Shown here piece after piece: positions 46,184 to 55,232 of a stretch of DNA of 64,000 nucleotides. Source of the DNA: Geminicoccaceae bacterium (lineage in GTDB: Bacteria; Pseudomonadota; Alphaproteobacteria; Geminicoccales; Geminicoccaceae). The notes under the pieces were generated by a model. It searched no databases. It worked only from the letters and a program-made list of their open reading frames with translations, and had not been told where the DNA came from. The stretch is from NCBI GenBank assembly GCA_028285265.1, contig JANQPX010000032.1, positions 62,001 through 126,000 of the forward strand, written 5' to 3'. Numbering within the stretch: position 1 is the stretch's first letter; every line of letters begins with the position of its first letter. The position numbers and the translations under genes were made by a program.

Positions 46184-46819
46184 ATGCTGCGCTTCATCGA
46201 AATAGCCGATCAGATCTCTGCCTGGTTTGGTAAGGCTTTTGCATGGTGCATTCTGATCATGACGTTCGGCGTCGGTTATGAAGTCTTTGTGCGCTATGTC
46301 CTTCGAAGCCCAACCGCCTGGGCTTTCGATCTCAGTTACATGATGTATGGCTCCCTTTTCATGATGGCGGGTGCCTACACGCTCTCCCGAGACGGCCATG
46401 TGCGCGGCGACTTCCTCTATCGTCTCTGGAAACCGAGGACGCAAGCACGAGTCGAACTGGTTCTCTACATCCTCTTCTTTTTTCCAGGCATTCTGGCCTT
46501 GATCTTTGCCGGCTGGAAATATGCTGGCCGGTCTTGGCAATATGGCGAGGTCTCAGTGATGAGCCCGGCTAACGTGCCGATCTTTCAATTCAAAACAGTC
46601 ATTGTCGCCGCCGGCATCCTTCTTCTTATCCAGGGTTTGGCCCAGATTGCTCGCTGCCTCGTTTGCATGAGGACAGGTGAGTGGCCAGAACATGCTGAAG
46701 ACGTCGAGGAACTAGAGGCTGTTCTCCTTAAGAATAAGGACCTTGGCATGCTCGCCGACGTGTCCCAAGCCCTTCCCCGGCAACACCACGACGCCCCGCA
46801 AAAAGAGAGCGGCGGTTGA
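46184..46819 (+). CDS. dctQ: TRAP transporter small permease (DctQ)
   Basis: This 211-residue small membrane subunit has four helices: WCILIMTFGVGYEVFVRYVL, the SYMMYGSLFMMAGAYTLSRDGHV region, LVLYILFFFPGILALIFAGW and TVIVAAGILLLIQGLAQIAR. The conserved VRGDF after helix 2 is present. A C-terminal polar tail of ~45 residues is longer than usual and rich in Glu, Lys and Gln. It couples to dctM, which begins in an overlap at 46819. Confidence 0.92.
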   Translation: MLRFIEIADQISAWFGKAFAWCILIMTFGVGYEVFVRYVLRSPTAWAFDLSYMMYGSLFMMAGAYTLSRDGHVRGDFLYRLWKPRTQARVELVLYILFFFPGILALIFAGWKYAGRSWQYGEVSVMSPANVPIFQFKTVIVAAGILLLIQGLAQIARCLVCMRTGEWPEHAEDVEELEAVLLKNKDLGMLADVSQALPRQHHDAPQKESGG

Positions 46820-48240
46820 TGACCGATCCTCAAGTCGCCGTCTCGATGTTGGGCCTGTTTCTGCTCTGCATTTTTCTCGGTTTTCCGATCTGCTTCACCT
46901 TGATGGCAATGGCCGTCTTCTTTGGCTATTTCGCCTATTTTGATGCAGGCCGCATGTGGCGGAGCTATGAGCGTGCGGTCGAACAACAAGCCGACACGAT
47001 CACGCTTTGGCAGACCTGGTTTGAAGGATTCTTCAACAACCGTATCTTCGATCTCTTCATTAACCAGACCTATTCGGTGATGGCCAATGATGTGCTCACT
47101 GCCGTACCGCTGTTTCTGTTCATGGGGTACATCGTTGAACGCGCGAACATTGTAACGCGCCTGTTTGACACGCTCTATGTTGCAGCGAGGAATCTACCAG
47201 GCGCAATGGCCGTAGCAGCCCTCGCGACCTGCGCCATGTTTGCAACCGCGACCGGCATTATCGGCGCCGTGGTCACGCTCATGGGCTTGCTTGCCTTACC
47301 CGCAATGCTCCGAGCACAATATGATACCAGTTTTGCATCGGGCGTCATCTGCGCTGGCGGCTGTCTTGGTATTCTCATCCCGCCTTCGATTATGCTGATC
47401 GTCTACGCCGCGACATCTAATGTTTCTATTGTGAAACTCTATGCGGGAGCGATGATTCCAGGTTTCCTCCTTGCGGGACTCTATATGATTTACGTTGTTG
47501 GTCGCGCTTGGCTGAATCCCAACCTCGCGCCCAAGCCGCCTGAAGACGACAATGGACACCATACCGGCGGCCAAGTCGCTTTCATGCTGATTACCTCCTT
47601 TTTCCCGCTGGCAATCCTCATTCTCTCGGTTCTGGGCGCTATTCTATTTGGACTCGCCACCCCGTCCGAAGCTGCGTCCGTTGGCGCGCTTGGCGGTCTC
47701 ATGCTGGCGGCTTGCTACCGCTCACTCACGTGGGAAAGGCTTCGTGAATCCGTCTATCTGACGGTACGGACCTCCGCCATGGTCTGCTGGCTCTTCGTCG
47801 GTTCCTGGACTTTTTCCTCAGTTTTCTCCTATCTCGGCGGCGAGCATCTGATCAGCGAGTTCGTCATCGGCTTGGACCTGTCACCCGTTTTGTTTCTGTT
47901 ATTGGCTCAGTTCATCATCTTCCTCTTGGGCTGGCCACTTGAGTGGTCTGAGATCATCATTATTTTCGTACCGATCTTCTTGCCACTCCTGCCTCATTTT
48001 GGGATTGACCCCCTGTTCTTCGGCATTTTGGTCGCACTCAATTTGCAAACCTCGTTCTTAACACCGCCCATGGCCATGTCGGCCTACTATCTAAAGGGTG
48101 TCGCACCGCCGCATGTTCAGCTCATGCAGATCTTTAAAGGCGTGATGCCCTTCCTTTCGATGATCTTTCTGTCGATGTTGCTGCTTTACCTTTTCCCGGG
48201 CATCGCCCTGTTTCTACCGGAATACTTCTATGGCAACTAA
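46819..48240 (+). CDS. dctM: TRAP transporter large permease (DctM)
   Basis: This 473-residue channel subunit has ~12 helices. Diagnostic segments are FLFMGYIVERANIVTRLFDTLY, AATCAMFATATGIIGAVVTLMGLLALPAML, CAGGCLGILIPPSIMLIVYA and the late LLPHFGIDPLFFGILVALNLQTSFLTPPMAMSAYYL. The start overlaps the dctQ stop by one base (TGATG); TTG 46816 is in frame. The 3' end overlaps the amidase gene by 11 bp. Confidence 0.95.
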   Translation: MTDPQVAVSMLGLFLLCIFLGFPICFTLMAMAVFFGYFAYFDAGRMWRSYERAVEQQADTITLWQTWFEGFFNNRIFDLFINQTYSVMANDVLTAVPLFLFMGYIVERANIVTRLFDTLYVAARNLPGAMAVAALATCAMFATATGIIGAVVTLMGLLALPAMLRAQYDTSFASGVICAGGCLGILIPPSIMLIVYAATSNVSIVKLYAGAMIPGFLLAGLYMIYVVGRAWLNPNLAPKPPEDDNGHHTGGQVAFMLITSFFPLAILILSVLGAILFGLATPSEAASVGALGGLMLAACYRSLTWERLRESVYLTVRTSAMVCWLFVGSWTFSSVFSYLGGEHLISEFVIGLDLSPVLFLLLAQFIIFLLGWPLEWSEIIIIFVPIFLPLLPHFGIDPLFFGILVALNLQTSFLTPPMAMSAYYLKGVAPPHVQLMQIFKGVMPFLSMIFLSMLLLYLFPGIALFLPEYFYGN

Positions 48241-49588
48241 AACCACTGTCCTCACCGGGCTTGACGCCGTCGACCTCGCCGCGGCTATCCGCGATGGTCA
48301 ATTCACCGCCGAGGAGATCGTTGAGGCTCACCTGTCCAGAATCGAAGCCGTCGATCAACAGATCGAAGCTTGGGCATTTCTTGACCCTGACCATGCCCGC
48401 AAGCAGGCCATACAGGCGGATAAGCGTCGACGGGCCGGTCAGCCAATCGGCCCGCTCCATGGGGTTCCCGTGGGGGTCAAGGACATCATCGACACGCGCG
48501 ATATGCCGACTGAAAATGGCACGGTGTTGGACAAAGATCGCCGTCCGACAAATGATGCTGCAGTTGTTGCGGAACTGCGTGCCGCAGGTGCTGTCATCCT
48601 TGGGAAGACGGTCACTACAGAACTTGCCTATTACTTCCCGAACAAGACCAAAAACCCCCATGACCTGGCACGGACGCCAGGCGGTTCATCATCGGGCTCA
48701 GCGGCAGCCGTCGCTGCTGGCATGGTGCCCGTTGCCATTGGCACACAAACCAACGGGTCGATTATACGACCCGCTTCGTTCTGCGGTGTGGTCGGCTATA
48801 AGCCGACATGGGGCCTGATTCCGAGGACCGGTGTTCTCGCCCAGTCGTTTTCACTCGATACGATTGGAACCTTCGGCCGATCCGTCGCCGATGTCGCCCT
48901 ACTCGCCGATTGCCTCATTGGACATGACCAAGGGGACCCTGCAACCGCACCGATCGCCCATCAGGGCCTGCTTGCAGCCGCACAGTCCGAGCCTCCGATG
49001 GAACCGCTTTTTGCCTTCGTCAAATCTCCGGTCTGGGATCAAGCTGAGGATACGTCACAAAAAGCCTTTGCCGAGATCACACAGTTCCTCGGCGAGCAAT
49101 GTGACCCCGTTGAGCTGCCCGACATATTCGCCGATGGCTATATCCTGCAGAGACGCTTGATGACCGCAGGCTTCGCTCACAATCTTGGCCATTATGAGCG
49201 CCGCGATCGCCAACAACTCAGTCAGCAAATGCAGGAGGCCATCGATGAGGGGCGCGGCGTGCCTGCGCATGACTACCTAGCCGCAGTCGATGGGATCGGC
49301 GTGTTGAATGCGGGTCTTGATGAGATCTTTAAACGCTACGATGCCATTCTAACGCCATCGGCGCCGGGAGCGGCCCCCAGCAGCCTTTCATCCACCGGGA
49401 ACCCCGCCTTTTGTACGCTTTGGACACTTGCGGGAACACCGGCGATCACACTGCCGCTGCTCCGGGACGACGACGGATTTCCAATCGGCGTGCAGCTCAT
49501 TGGCAAACGAGGCAACGATGCGCGCCTCATGCGCGTCGCAGCTTGGCTTGCCAAGGCAGTCGGCGCATCAGAGACGAAAGAGGGGTGA
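48230..49588 (+). CDS. Amidase signature family hydrolase
   Basis: This 452-residue amidase signature enzyme hydrolyses C-N amide bonds. The Ser-cisSer-Lys triad is visible: K84 in PVGVKDIIDT, the GGSSSGSAAAVAAG loop (S153/S154) and nucleophile S177 in TQTNGSIIRPASFCG, where the more usual Asp of GTDxGGS is Gln. The C-terminus LAGTPAITLPLLRDDDGFPIGVQLIG is normal. ATG 48230 overlaps dctM by 11 bp, so it belongs to the TRAP operon and probably acts on the imported compound. AtzE- or GatA-like relatives exist, but no GatB or GatC is here. The substrate is unknown. Confidence 0.92.
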   Translation: MATKTTVLTGLDAVDLAAAIRDGQFTAEEIVEAHLSRIEAVDQQIEAWAFLDPDHARKQAIQADKRRRAGQPIGPLHGVPVGVKDIIDTRDMPTENGTVLDKDRRPTNDAAVVAELRAAGAVILGKTVTTELAYYFPNKTKNPHDLARTPGGSSSGSAAAVAAGMVPVAIGTQTNGSIIRPASFCGVVGYKPTWGLIPRTGVLAQSFSLDTIGTFGRSVADVALLADCLIGHDQGDPATAPIAHQGLLAAAQSEPPMEPLFAFVKSPVWDQAEDTSQKAFAEITQFLGEQCDPVELPDIFADGYILQRRLMTAGFAHNLGHYERRDRQQLSQQMQEAIDEGRGVPAHDYLAAVDGIGVLNAGLDEIFKRYDAILTPSAPGAAPSSLSSTGNPAFCTLWTLAGTPAITLPLLRDDDGFPIGVQLIGKRGNDARLMRVAAWLAKAVGASETKEG

Positions 49589-49773
49589 CGGCCTTGCTGG
49601 ACAAAGTTCTAGCCCTGATGTCGATGACGTGTTTTATCGGCTTCATCGGGATTTTGATCGTCTATGTGAAGGAGCCCGACCTCATCATCATCTGCCTTAT
49701 CGTTATCGCGATGGCGGTGTTCGACTTTGTCCAATTGACGCGGAAGAAGCAGAAAACAAACTTGAACAAGTAG
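49585..49773 (+). CDS. Small two-helix membrane protein at the end of the TRAP-amidase operon
   Basis: This 62-residue protein starts at GTG 49585, which overlaps the amidase stop (GTGA). Two hydrophobic segments, MSMTCFIGFIGILIVYV and LIIICLIVIAMAVFDFV, are joined by KEPD, and the tail is basic (RKKQKTNLNK). The coupling and clean two-helix pattern indicate a real gene. The function is unknown; a subunit-like partner for the transporter is inference. Confidence 0.7.
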   Translation: MTALLDKVLALMSMTCFIGFIGILIVYVKEPDLIIICLIVIAMAVFDFVQLTRKKQKTNLNK

Positions 49774-49869
49774 GACGAACACACTTTCACCATCTCATAG
49801 CGAGATCCGTGGCTTCGGTTAAGGATGGTGCGCGATCTTCGGTCACATCGTCGTAACTGTCGGTTGCTA

Positions 49870-49908
49870 GGACCGAACAAGTCCTTTAGATCGCTAAAGG
49901 AACGGTCC
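49870..49908 (+). promoter_or_regulatory. Nested inverted repeat just upstream of pyk
   Basis: An inner perfect stem TCCTTTAG-ATCG-CTAAAGGA (49882-49901) sits inside an outer pair GGACCG/CGGTCC (49870-49875 and 49903-49908). It ends 36 bp before the pyk start. There is no T-run, so it looks like an operator or structured leader rather than a terminator. Confidence 0.6.
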
Positions 49909-49944
49909 CATTTCGTGACCGTCCGGTGACAGCGGGGAGCTTCC

Positions 49945-51360
49945 ATGCGCCATCGGCGTTCGGCAAAAATTCTGGCGACACTCGGTCCCTCAAGTTCGTC
50001 AGCCAAGCAGATCAAAGCGCTTTACGACGCAGGCGCCGATGCCTTTCGATTCAATTTCTCGCACGGCACCCATGACGATCACAAACGCCGCTACGAGATC
50101 GTGCGCGGTATCGAAGCGGAACTCGGCCGTCCGATCAGTATCGTTATGGACCTGCAAGGGCCAAAACTGCGCGTCGGCGTCTTCGACAATGACCGGGTCG
50201 AGCTTGAGGCGGGACAATCATTCCGATTTGATCTCGAAGACAAGCCGGGCGACATTCAACGTGTCCAACTTCCGCATATCGAAATCTTTCAGGCGATTGA
50301 CAAAGGCACCGAGCTGCTCCTCGATGATGGCAAGATTAGGCTTGAAGTCGACAAGGTTGGGAAAGACTTCGCCGAGACGACAGTCGTTGCCGGCGGGACT
50401 CTCTCCAATCGTAAGGGGGTCAATGTCCCCAATGCCGTGCTGCCACTCTCGGCCCTGACCGACAAGGACAGGCGCGATCTTCAGTTCGGCCTCGATCTTG
50501 GCGCGGATTGGGTGGCGCTGTCATTCGTACAGCGTCCGGAAGATGTCGCCGAGGCTCGCCGGCTGATCGCCGGGCGCGCAGCAATTATGGTCAAAATCGA
50601 GAAGCCAGCCGCGGTCAGTCATCTCGATCAGATCATCGAGATGGCCGATGGCGTCATGGTCGCACGCGGCGACCTAGGGGTTGAGATGCCTCCTGAAGAC
50701 GTTCCAGGTCTGCAAAAGCGCATGATCCGCGCCTGCCGCGACTCTGGAAAGCCTGTTGTCGTCGCGACACAAATGCTGGAAAGTATGATTTCCGCTCCCT
50801 CACCGACTCGCGCCGAGGCATCTGATGTCGCGACGGCTGTCTACGATGGTGCTGACGCAGTCATGTTGTCAGCCGAGACAGCGGCCGGGCAATATCCAAT
50901 CGAAGCCGTCTCGATGATGGACCGGATCATCAGAAAGGTCGAAGGCGGCCAGCTTTACCGCTCCTACCTGGACGCCTACCACGCTGAGGCTGAGCGAACC
51001 ACGGCCGATGCCATCATGCTGGCGGCGAGCGGCGTCGCAACCACCATGCGCGCAGCAGCCATCGTAACCTATACAACGACGGGCTCGACCGCCCTTCGCG
51101 CTGCAAGAGAACGCCCAGACAGGCCAATTCTCGGCCTGATCACAAGGGAGAGCACAGCTCGGCGCCTCGCACTCCTTTGGGGACTGCATCCCATGGTCTG
51201 TGAAGATGCTAACGACATCGACGAGATGGTCGAACGCGCCTGTGCTGCTGCTCTCGATACTGATCTTGCACGGCCAGGTTCCAGCCTGGTGATCACGGCA
51301 GGTATGCCTTTTGGCACGCCGGGCGCCACCAACCTTCTGCGCATCGCGTGGGTTTCCTAG
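49945..51360 (+). CDS. pyk: Pyruvate kinase
   Basis: Pyruvate kinase makes ATP and pyruvate from phosphoenolpyruvate in the last step of glycolysis. The 471-residue protein has KILATLGPSSSS, RFNFSHGTHDDH, MDLQGPKLRVG, MVARGDLGVEM (catalytic) and PTRAEASDVATAVYDGADAVMLSAETA. The C-terminal domain is complete but lacks an obvious sugar-phosphate activation loop that I could name. GGGGAG lies just before ATG 49945. A nested inverted repeat lies upstream. Confidence 0.97.
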   Translation: MRHRRSAKILATLGPSSSSAKQIKALYDAGADAFRFNFSHGTHDDHKRRYEIVRGIEAELGRPISIVMDLQGPKLRVGVFDNDRVELEAGQSFRFDLEDKPGDIQRVQLPHIEIFQAIDKGTELLLDDGKIRLEVDKVGKDFAETTVVAGGTLSNRKGVNVPNAVLPLSALTDKDRRDLQFGLDLGADWVALSFVQRPEDVAEARRLIAGRAAIMVKIEKPAAVSHLDQIIEMADGVMVARGDLGVEMPPEDVPGLQKRMIRACRDSGKPVVVATQMLESMISAPSPTRAEASDVATAVYDGADAVMLSAETAAGQYPIEAVSMMDRIIRKVEGGQLYRSYLDAYHAEAERTTADAIMLAASGVATTMRAAAIVTYTTTGSTALRAARERPDRPILGLITRESTARRLALLWGLHPMVCEDANDIDEMVERACAAALDTDLARPGSSLVITAGMPFGTPGATNLLRIAWVS

Positions 51361-51367
51361 GGCAGCG

Positions 51368-51386
51368 ACCAGCATGGCATGCTGGT
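51368..51386. repeat. Dyad just after pyk
   Basis: ACCAGCATG and CATGCTGGT are perfect arms around one base, 7 bp past the pyk stop codon. Without a T-run it may be part of termination or a protein site. Confidence 0.5.
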
Positions 51387-51443
51387 GAGGTATTGTTAGA
51401 GGACAGCGATGATTAGGCGTCCAGCCAAGGTTCACGAAATGTG

Positions 51444-51492
51444 AGCAACGCATCGCCTTAGAGGGTTCTATTCCCTCGGGCGAAGCGTTGCT
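51444..51492. terminator. Long hairpin between convergent pyk and aminotransferase
   Basis: AGCAACGC/GCGTTGCT and TCGCC/GGCGA pair with one mismatch between them, then AGGG/CCCT pair nearer the loop. The 49-bp structure lies in the middle of a 156-bp convergent gap, so a bidirectional terminator is likely, though it has no T-run. Confidence 0.55.
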
Positions 51493-51516
51493 TAGGGACG
51501 CCGGTCACAGCATGTT

Positions 51517-52827
51517 TCAAGTGACGCTTTCAATAATGTCGACCAGCTGGTCGAGTGTGTCATTCAGCACCTCAGCGTCGATATTGATCGGTGGCAGCAA
51601 CATGATGGTGTTGCCCTGCCGACCTCCGCCGTAAACGAGGATCCGACGCTCGAAACAAGCGTCTTGCACCGCACGTCTTCTGACAGGATCCGGTGCACCG
51701 TCATCTTGGATAAATTCAATGGCTGCGGCCGCCCCAACGCAGCGAACGTCACGAACCGAGGACCGGTCGAACAACGGAGTGAGCTTGGCGGTAAAGCTCT
51801 GCTCTACTGGTCCGGCCGCATGCCCCACCCAGCGATTCGCCTTGATCTCGGCGATCGTGGCACGCGCCATGGCACAGGCAATTGGATTCCCTTGAAAGGT
51901 GCTGGTGTGGATGCCGGCAGGCCAAGTTCCAAGAATGTCATCTCGCCCCGCTACGCCCGCAAGCGGTAAACCAGCCGTCAGACCTTTCGAGATACAAACG
52001 AGATCCGGTTCGACATCGTCATGCTGAAAGGCGAACCATTTGCCCGTGCGCCCGAAACCAGTCCAGATTTCATCAACGATCAAGAGCACATCATATTGAG
52101 AGGCAAGTCTTCGTATCTCGGTCAAAAAACCAGCGGGCGGCTTAATCGCCCCGCTCGTTCCCTGAATCGCCTCGAGAATAATCGAGGAGGGCAGGTCACC
52201 TGTAGACTTCGCTTCAGCAAGGCGTTGCTCGAGGGTTTCCAAACATGAGGCTGCAAGCTCGGTCTCATCGACACCATCATCAGACGTCCGGAAACGGTAG
52301 GGATAAGGGATGAAGGTGACCACGTCCCTCAGCGTCGAGAAAATACGGTGCAAATGTTCTGCATGGGTGATCGATAGCGCACCGACTGTTCTCCCGTGAT
52401 AGCCCCCTTCGAACGCGAAAATACGGGGTCTACGGGTATGGTATTGGGCTGCCTTGATCGCCGTCTCGACCGCCTCCGTGCCTACGCTAACGAGGTGGAA
52501 GCGCGACAGCGACGGTGGCAGAATGGAGGCAAGATCATGGTAAAGCGCCGCCCGTTCTTGATGGGCGAGCCGGGTGCCAGTGTGATAAATGCCCTGCTCG
52601 GTCGTCCGCGCGATCGCTTCACGATGCGCCGGCAATCCATGGCCGAGATTGGTGACGGCGGATCCGGCGATCAAGTCAACATAAGCGTCATTGGTTTCAG
52701 TGAACAAATAGGGGCCTTGGCCACGCACAAAAAGTGGTGGCTGATCACCGATCGAAAAGGTGTTAAGCGCAGTTGACTCGTGCCGACGCGTCCAGGCGAT
52801 GCTACGCTCGCGAATAGGTCCTGCCAT
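51517..52827 (-). CDS. Class III PLP aminotransferase
   Basis: This 436-residue omega-aminotransferase is related to 4-aminobutyrate, ornithine and beta-alanine enzymes. Visible are VDLIAGSAVTNLGHG, FAFEGGYHGRTVGALS, LLIVDEIWTGFGRTGKWFAFQ (PLP-contact Asp) and the PLP lysine in CISKGLTAGLPLAGVAG (about K279). The family alone does not give the substrate. The gene is alone on this strand with no clear metabolic partner; the TRAP-amidase operon ~2 kb away could supply amino compounds but is on the other strand. Confidence 0.92.
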   Translation of the reverse strand: MAGPIRERSIAWTRRHESTALNTFSIGDQPPLFVRGQGPYLFTETNDAYVDLIAGSAVTNLGHGLPAHREAIARTTEQGIYHTGTRLAHQERAALYHDLASILPPSLSRFHLVSVGTEAVETAIKAAQYHTRRPRIFAFEGGYHGRTVGALSITHAEHLHRIFSTLRDVVTFIPYPYRFRTSDDGVDETELAASCLETLEQRLAEAKSTGDLPSSIILEAIQGTSGAIKPPAGFLTEIRRLASQYDVLLIVDEIWTGFGRTGKWFAFQHDDVEPDLVCISKGLTAGLPLAGVAGRDDILGTWPAGIHTSTFQGNPIACAMARATIAEIKANRWVGHAAGPVEQSFTAKLTPLFDRSSVRDVRCVGAAAAIEFIQDDGAPDPVRRRAVQDACFERRILVYGGGRQGNTIMLLPPINIDAEVLNDTLDQLVDIIESVT

Positions 52828-53037
52828 TTTTTACTCCCGCCGGTAACGATCCATATCGTCCAACATTCGGCGAGGCGACGATCTTACTTTTTCTTGTGGA
52901 TGACAAGGAGCCGACGGCTCCGGTTTGATGTCGACCGGCGCGAACACGCAGGACCGCTCAATTCGGGGGAGACGCTCTTTCCGTTGACCTCACCATTGAG
53001 AGCGAGACGTTCAAGGCTTCAGGAAGACGACAGGAAG

Positions 53038-54477
53038 CTAATCACCGAGCGATGTGGCCAGACGGAATTGAAATCCCAGCTGATTTGCCTCGTCCTCGCC
53101 GTCCGCCGCATTGCTAACAACAGGGATATCGACACCCAGTCTCATATCCGTGGCATCCGTGATCTGCCAACCAATGCCTGCGCCAATACCGAACGGATCA
53201 CTGGCAACCGGATAGGTAACGATCTCCGTATTCCACACGATTCCCGTATCGACAAACGGCATGAGTGAAATAGCGCCGCCTTTCGAATCCTTGTCGTCGC
53301 TGGACCATGTCAGTCTCCCGAGTGGTACTTTCAGTCCATTGGCAAGGATCCAGCCATCATCAAATACCAAGGGCTTTTCTCGATCACCTGGTACCGCATC
53401 GAGCAACGTCAGTCTGGGCGGTTCCTCGGTCGGAAGGTTATCAATGGTCCAAAGGCCTTTGGTGTGGACATCCCCATCGTCGATAGGAGGTGTCGTTGCT
53501 CGCCTTCGACCCTCCAGAACGGTCGACAGAACAGCTCCAGGCCGCCGCAAAACTGTCTGGTCAGCGAGCGGCGTAGGACCGTGTGATGCATTGAAGCCAT
53601 CGTTTCCAGCTTGAGGGAAAGCCGCTTGAGTGATCAGGTGGTCCGTATCTTTCCAGGAGGCGAAGGCAGCGACACGGGGTGCTCGCCTCGTCGTCGCTAA
53701 CGAGGTCCCGACGTCATGGGGAAGGACATAGCGATGAATCCCGGGACCGCCTTGGTCGGCAAGGCCTTCAATGTGGCGCCTCATGGTCCGTTCGGTCAAT
53801 CTGACCGGCTGGAGCCTAAGGCCTACATTGACAGGAGCTACGCGATCTCTCTGGATGATCCATGGACCATTAGACGCGACCACAGGGAAGGGCAAAAGAT
53901 CATGGGTCTCGCGCTGGTCATGCGTGGGCGCCTTGGCGACGTCGTTGATGGCATCTATGACAACACCATCCGGCTCTGCCAACAAGGTCGAGAGGCTGCA
54001 GCATGATGTCTGCCGCGCAGCTGGGTTATCGAACCTATCGCAGCCTCGCTCCAAAGCCCCTGCCCTTACCCCAAACCAACCGATCGCAGGCTCAAGGAGC
54101 GACTCCCATCCGCTTTCACCGGTCGCAAGCCCACCCGCATGATTCCCCGTACAAGGGCGCGCGACAGCATCGTCAGTTCGTCGAAATGACCGGCGTGTTG
54201 TCACAAGCCAATCAGAGGTCCTAGTCAATCCGATCGTGTCCACCGGCTCCAAGGCTTCAGCTGGTAAAGCCGTGTCAGTGTCCCGCGAGACATGCTCATG
54301 GCCAAAGACAGAGGCTCCTCCCAAGGCGCTAAAATCGATGAGGTTTCGTGTTTCGAAGAGCGAGCGATGGTTCGACGACGTCGGCCGCGGCTCGGCGTTG
54401 ACGTCTGCGGCATAGACCGATGTTAGACCTATCGACACAAGAGTGAGTAGGGACAGAAGATTTGGCATAGGGGGCAT
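53038..54477 (-). CDS. Atypical outer-membrane-like protein with TpsB/ShlB-like C-terminus
   Basis: This long frame has a signal-peptide-like start (PNLLSLLTLVSIGLTSVYAAD). The last ~110 residues resemble the final strands of a TpsB/ShlB beta-barrel (LMPFVDTGIVWN, FGIGAGIGWQITD, DMRLGVDIP). The ~350 residues between are Arg-, Pro- and Thr-rich, show no POTRA motif and do not read like a barrel. It may be a divergent surface protein, or a decayed gene whose frame stayed open. The start is uncertain; ATG 54477 is chosen for the signal peptide, but no ribosome-binding site is seen, and the frame extends to 54615. It marks the left part of a region that looks accessory. Confidence 0.45.
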   Translation of the reverse strand: MPPMPNLLSLLTLVSIGLTSVYAADVNAEPRPTSSNHRSLFETRNLIDFSALGGASVFGHEHVSRDTDTALPAEALEPVDTIGLTRTSDWLVTTRRSFRRTDDAVARPCTGNHAGGLATGESGWESLLEPAIGWFGVRAGALERGCDRFDNPAARQTSCCSLSTLLAEPDGVVIDAINDVAKAPTHDQRETHDLLPFPVVASNGPWIIQRDRVAPVNVGLRLQPVRLTERTMRRHIEGLADQGGPGIHRYVLPHDVGTSLATTRRAPRVAAFASWKDTDHLITQAAFPQAGNDGFNASHGPTPLADQTVLRRPGAVLSTVLEGRRRATTPPIDDGDVHTKGLWTIDNLPTEEPPRLTLLDAVPGDREKPLVFDDGWILANGLKVPLGRLTWSSDDKDSKGGAISLMPFVDTGIVWNTEIVTYPVASDPFGIGAGIGWQITDATDMRLGVDIPVVSNAADGEDEANQLGFQFRLATSLGD

Positions 54478-55232
54478 CGGTAGGCGAGCAGCAACGAATT
54501 TGCCTGCCCCCCGCATTCGAAGAAGGCTGAAGTGGCCGTTAGGGCACCACATCCATCCGGCAGATATCGTCGTGGATGTCGTCACGACACGTCCATCAGC
54601 CCGTTTCCCCTCCATAGGTCGCTGTTACCAACGCCGCAACATGTCGCAATATTCCGGCAAGGCGGCTGTCTTCTTCGTTGAATGCGACGGAATCCATCTA
54701 CAAATTCCGATTCGCCAAGACCATAGTTACACACGACTAAGGCGACAAAGTCAAAGCCGGTACCGAAATCCGTGATCTCAACACTTCGCGCTCAGAAGAG
54801 AAATCCTGCCAACATGCCGAATCACTGTCAGAGCCTTTCTCTCTTCGCTCTCAAATCAAATATGAAGGCGCTTGGATCAAGCGACGAAAAAACGTTGCGC
54901 CGGTCGTCTGCTGACGAGAGGCCCTGGCTATATGTGGGCGCCCTTGATAGCGGTCGAAGCGTCGGCTTCCGACTTGGGGCGTCGCGCAAGGTATCGCCGC
55001 GATGGACGATGTCGGCGCATACTTGCCCGACCTTCACGCCCACCATCGATCGTCGTTACGTTTCTCTCCAAGGCGCAAAAGCTGTATTGCGTTGTCGATG
55101 TTCAAGAGCCATACGAATAAGCTCTTAGGACAATTCCCCCTTGCACTTGAACTGACTTCGGTGTGATAACCCTTCGCTCTCGAAAAACAGAAGGAACATC
55201 ATTCACTCGCCGTCCAGGGGAACATCACCTGT
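54478..55232. other. Intergenic region before the MBOAT gene
   Basis: I see no convincing gene in these ~750 bp; frames on both strands (for example 54772-55128 +) lack motifs. The last ~100 bp turn AT-rich and probably contain the promoter of the MBOAT gene. Together with the next gap it may be decayed accessory DNA. Confidence 0.45.

Noticed and set aside
53261..54224. Three + strand frames opposite the atypical outer-membrane-like ORF
   Set aside because: They are shadows of the - strand frame; that frame has a signal peptide and barrel-like end, while these have no recognisable features.
54772..55128. 118-codon frame on the + strand before the MBOAT gene
   Set aside because: Basic, Ser-rich and without motifs; a competing frame is open on the other strand. 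Neither shows coding features.
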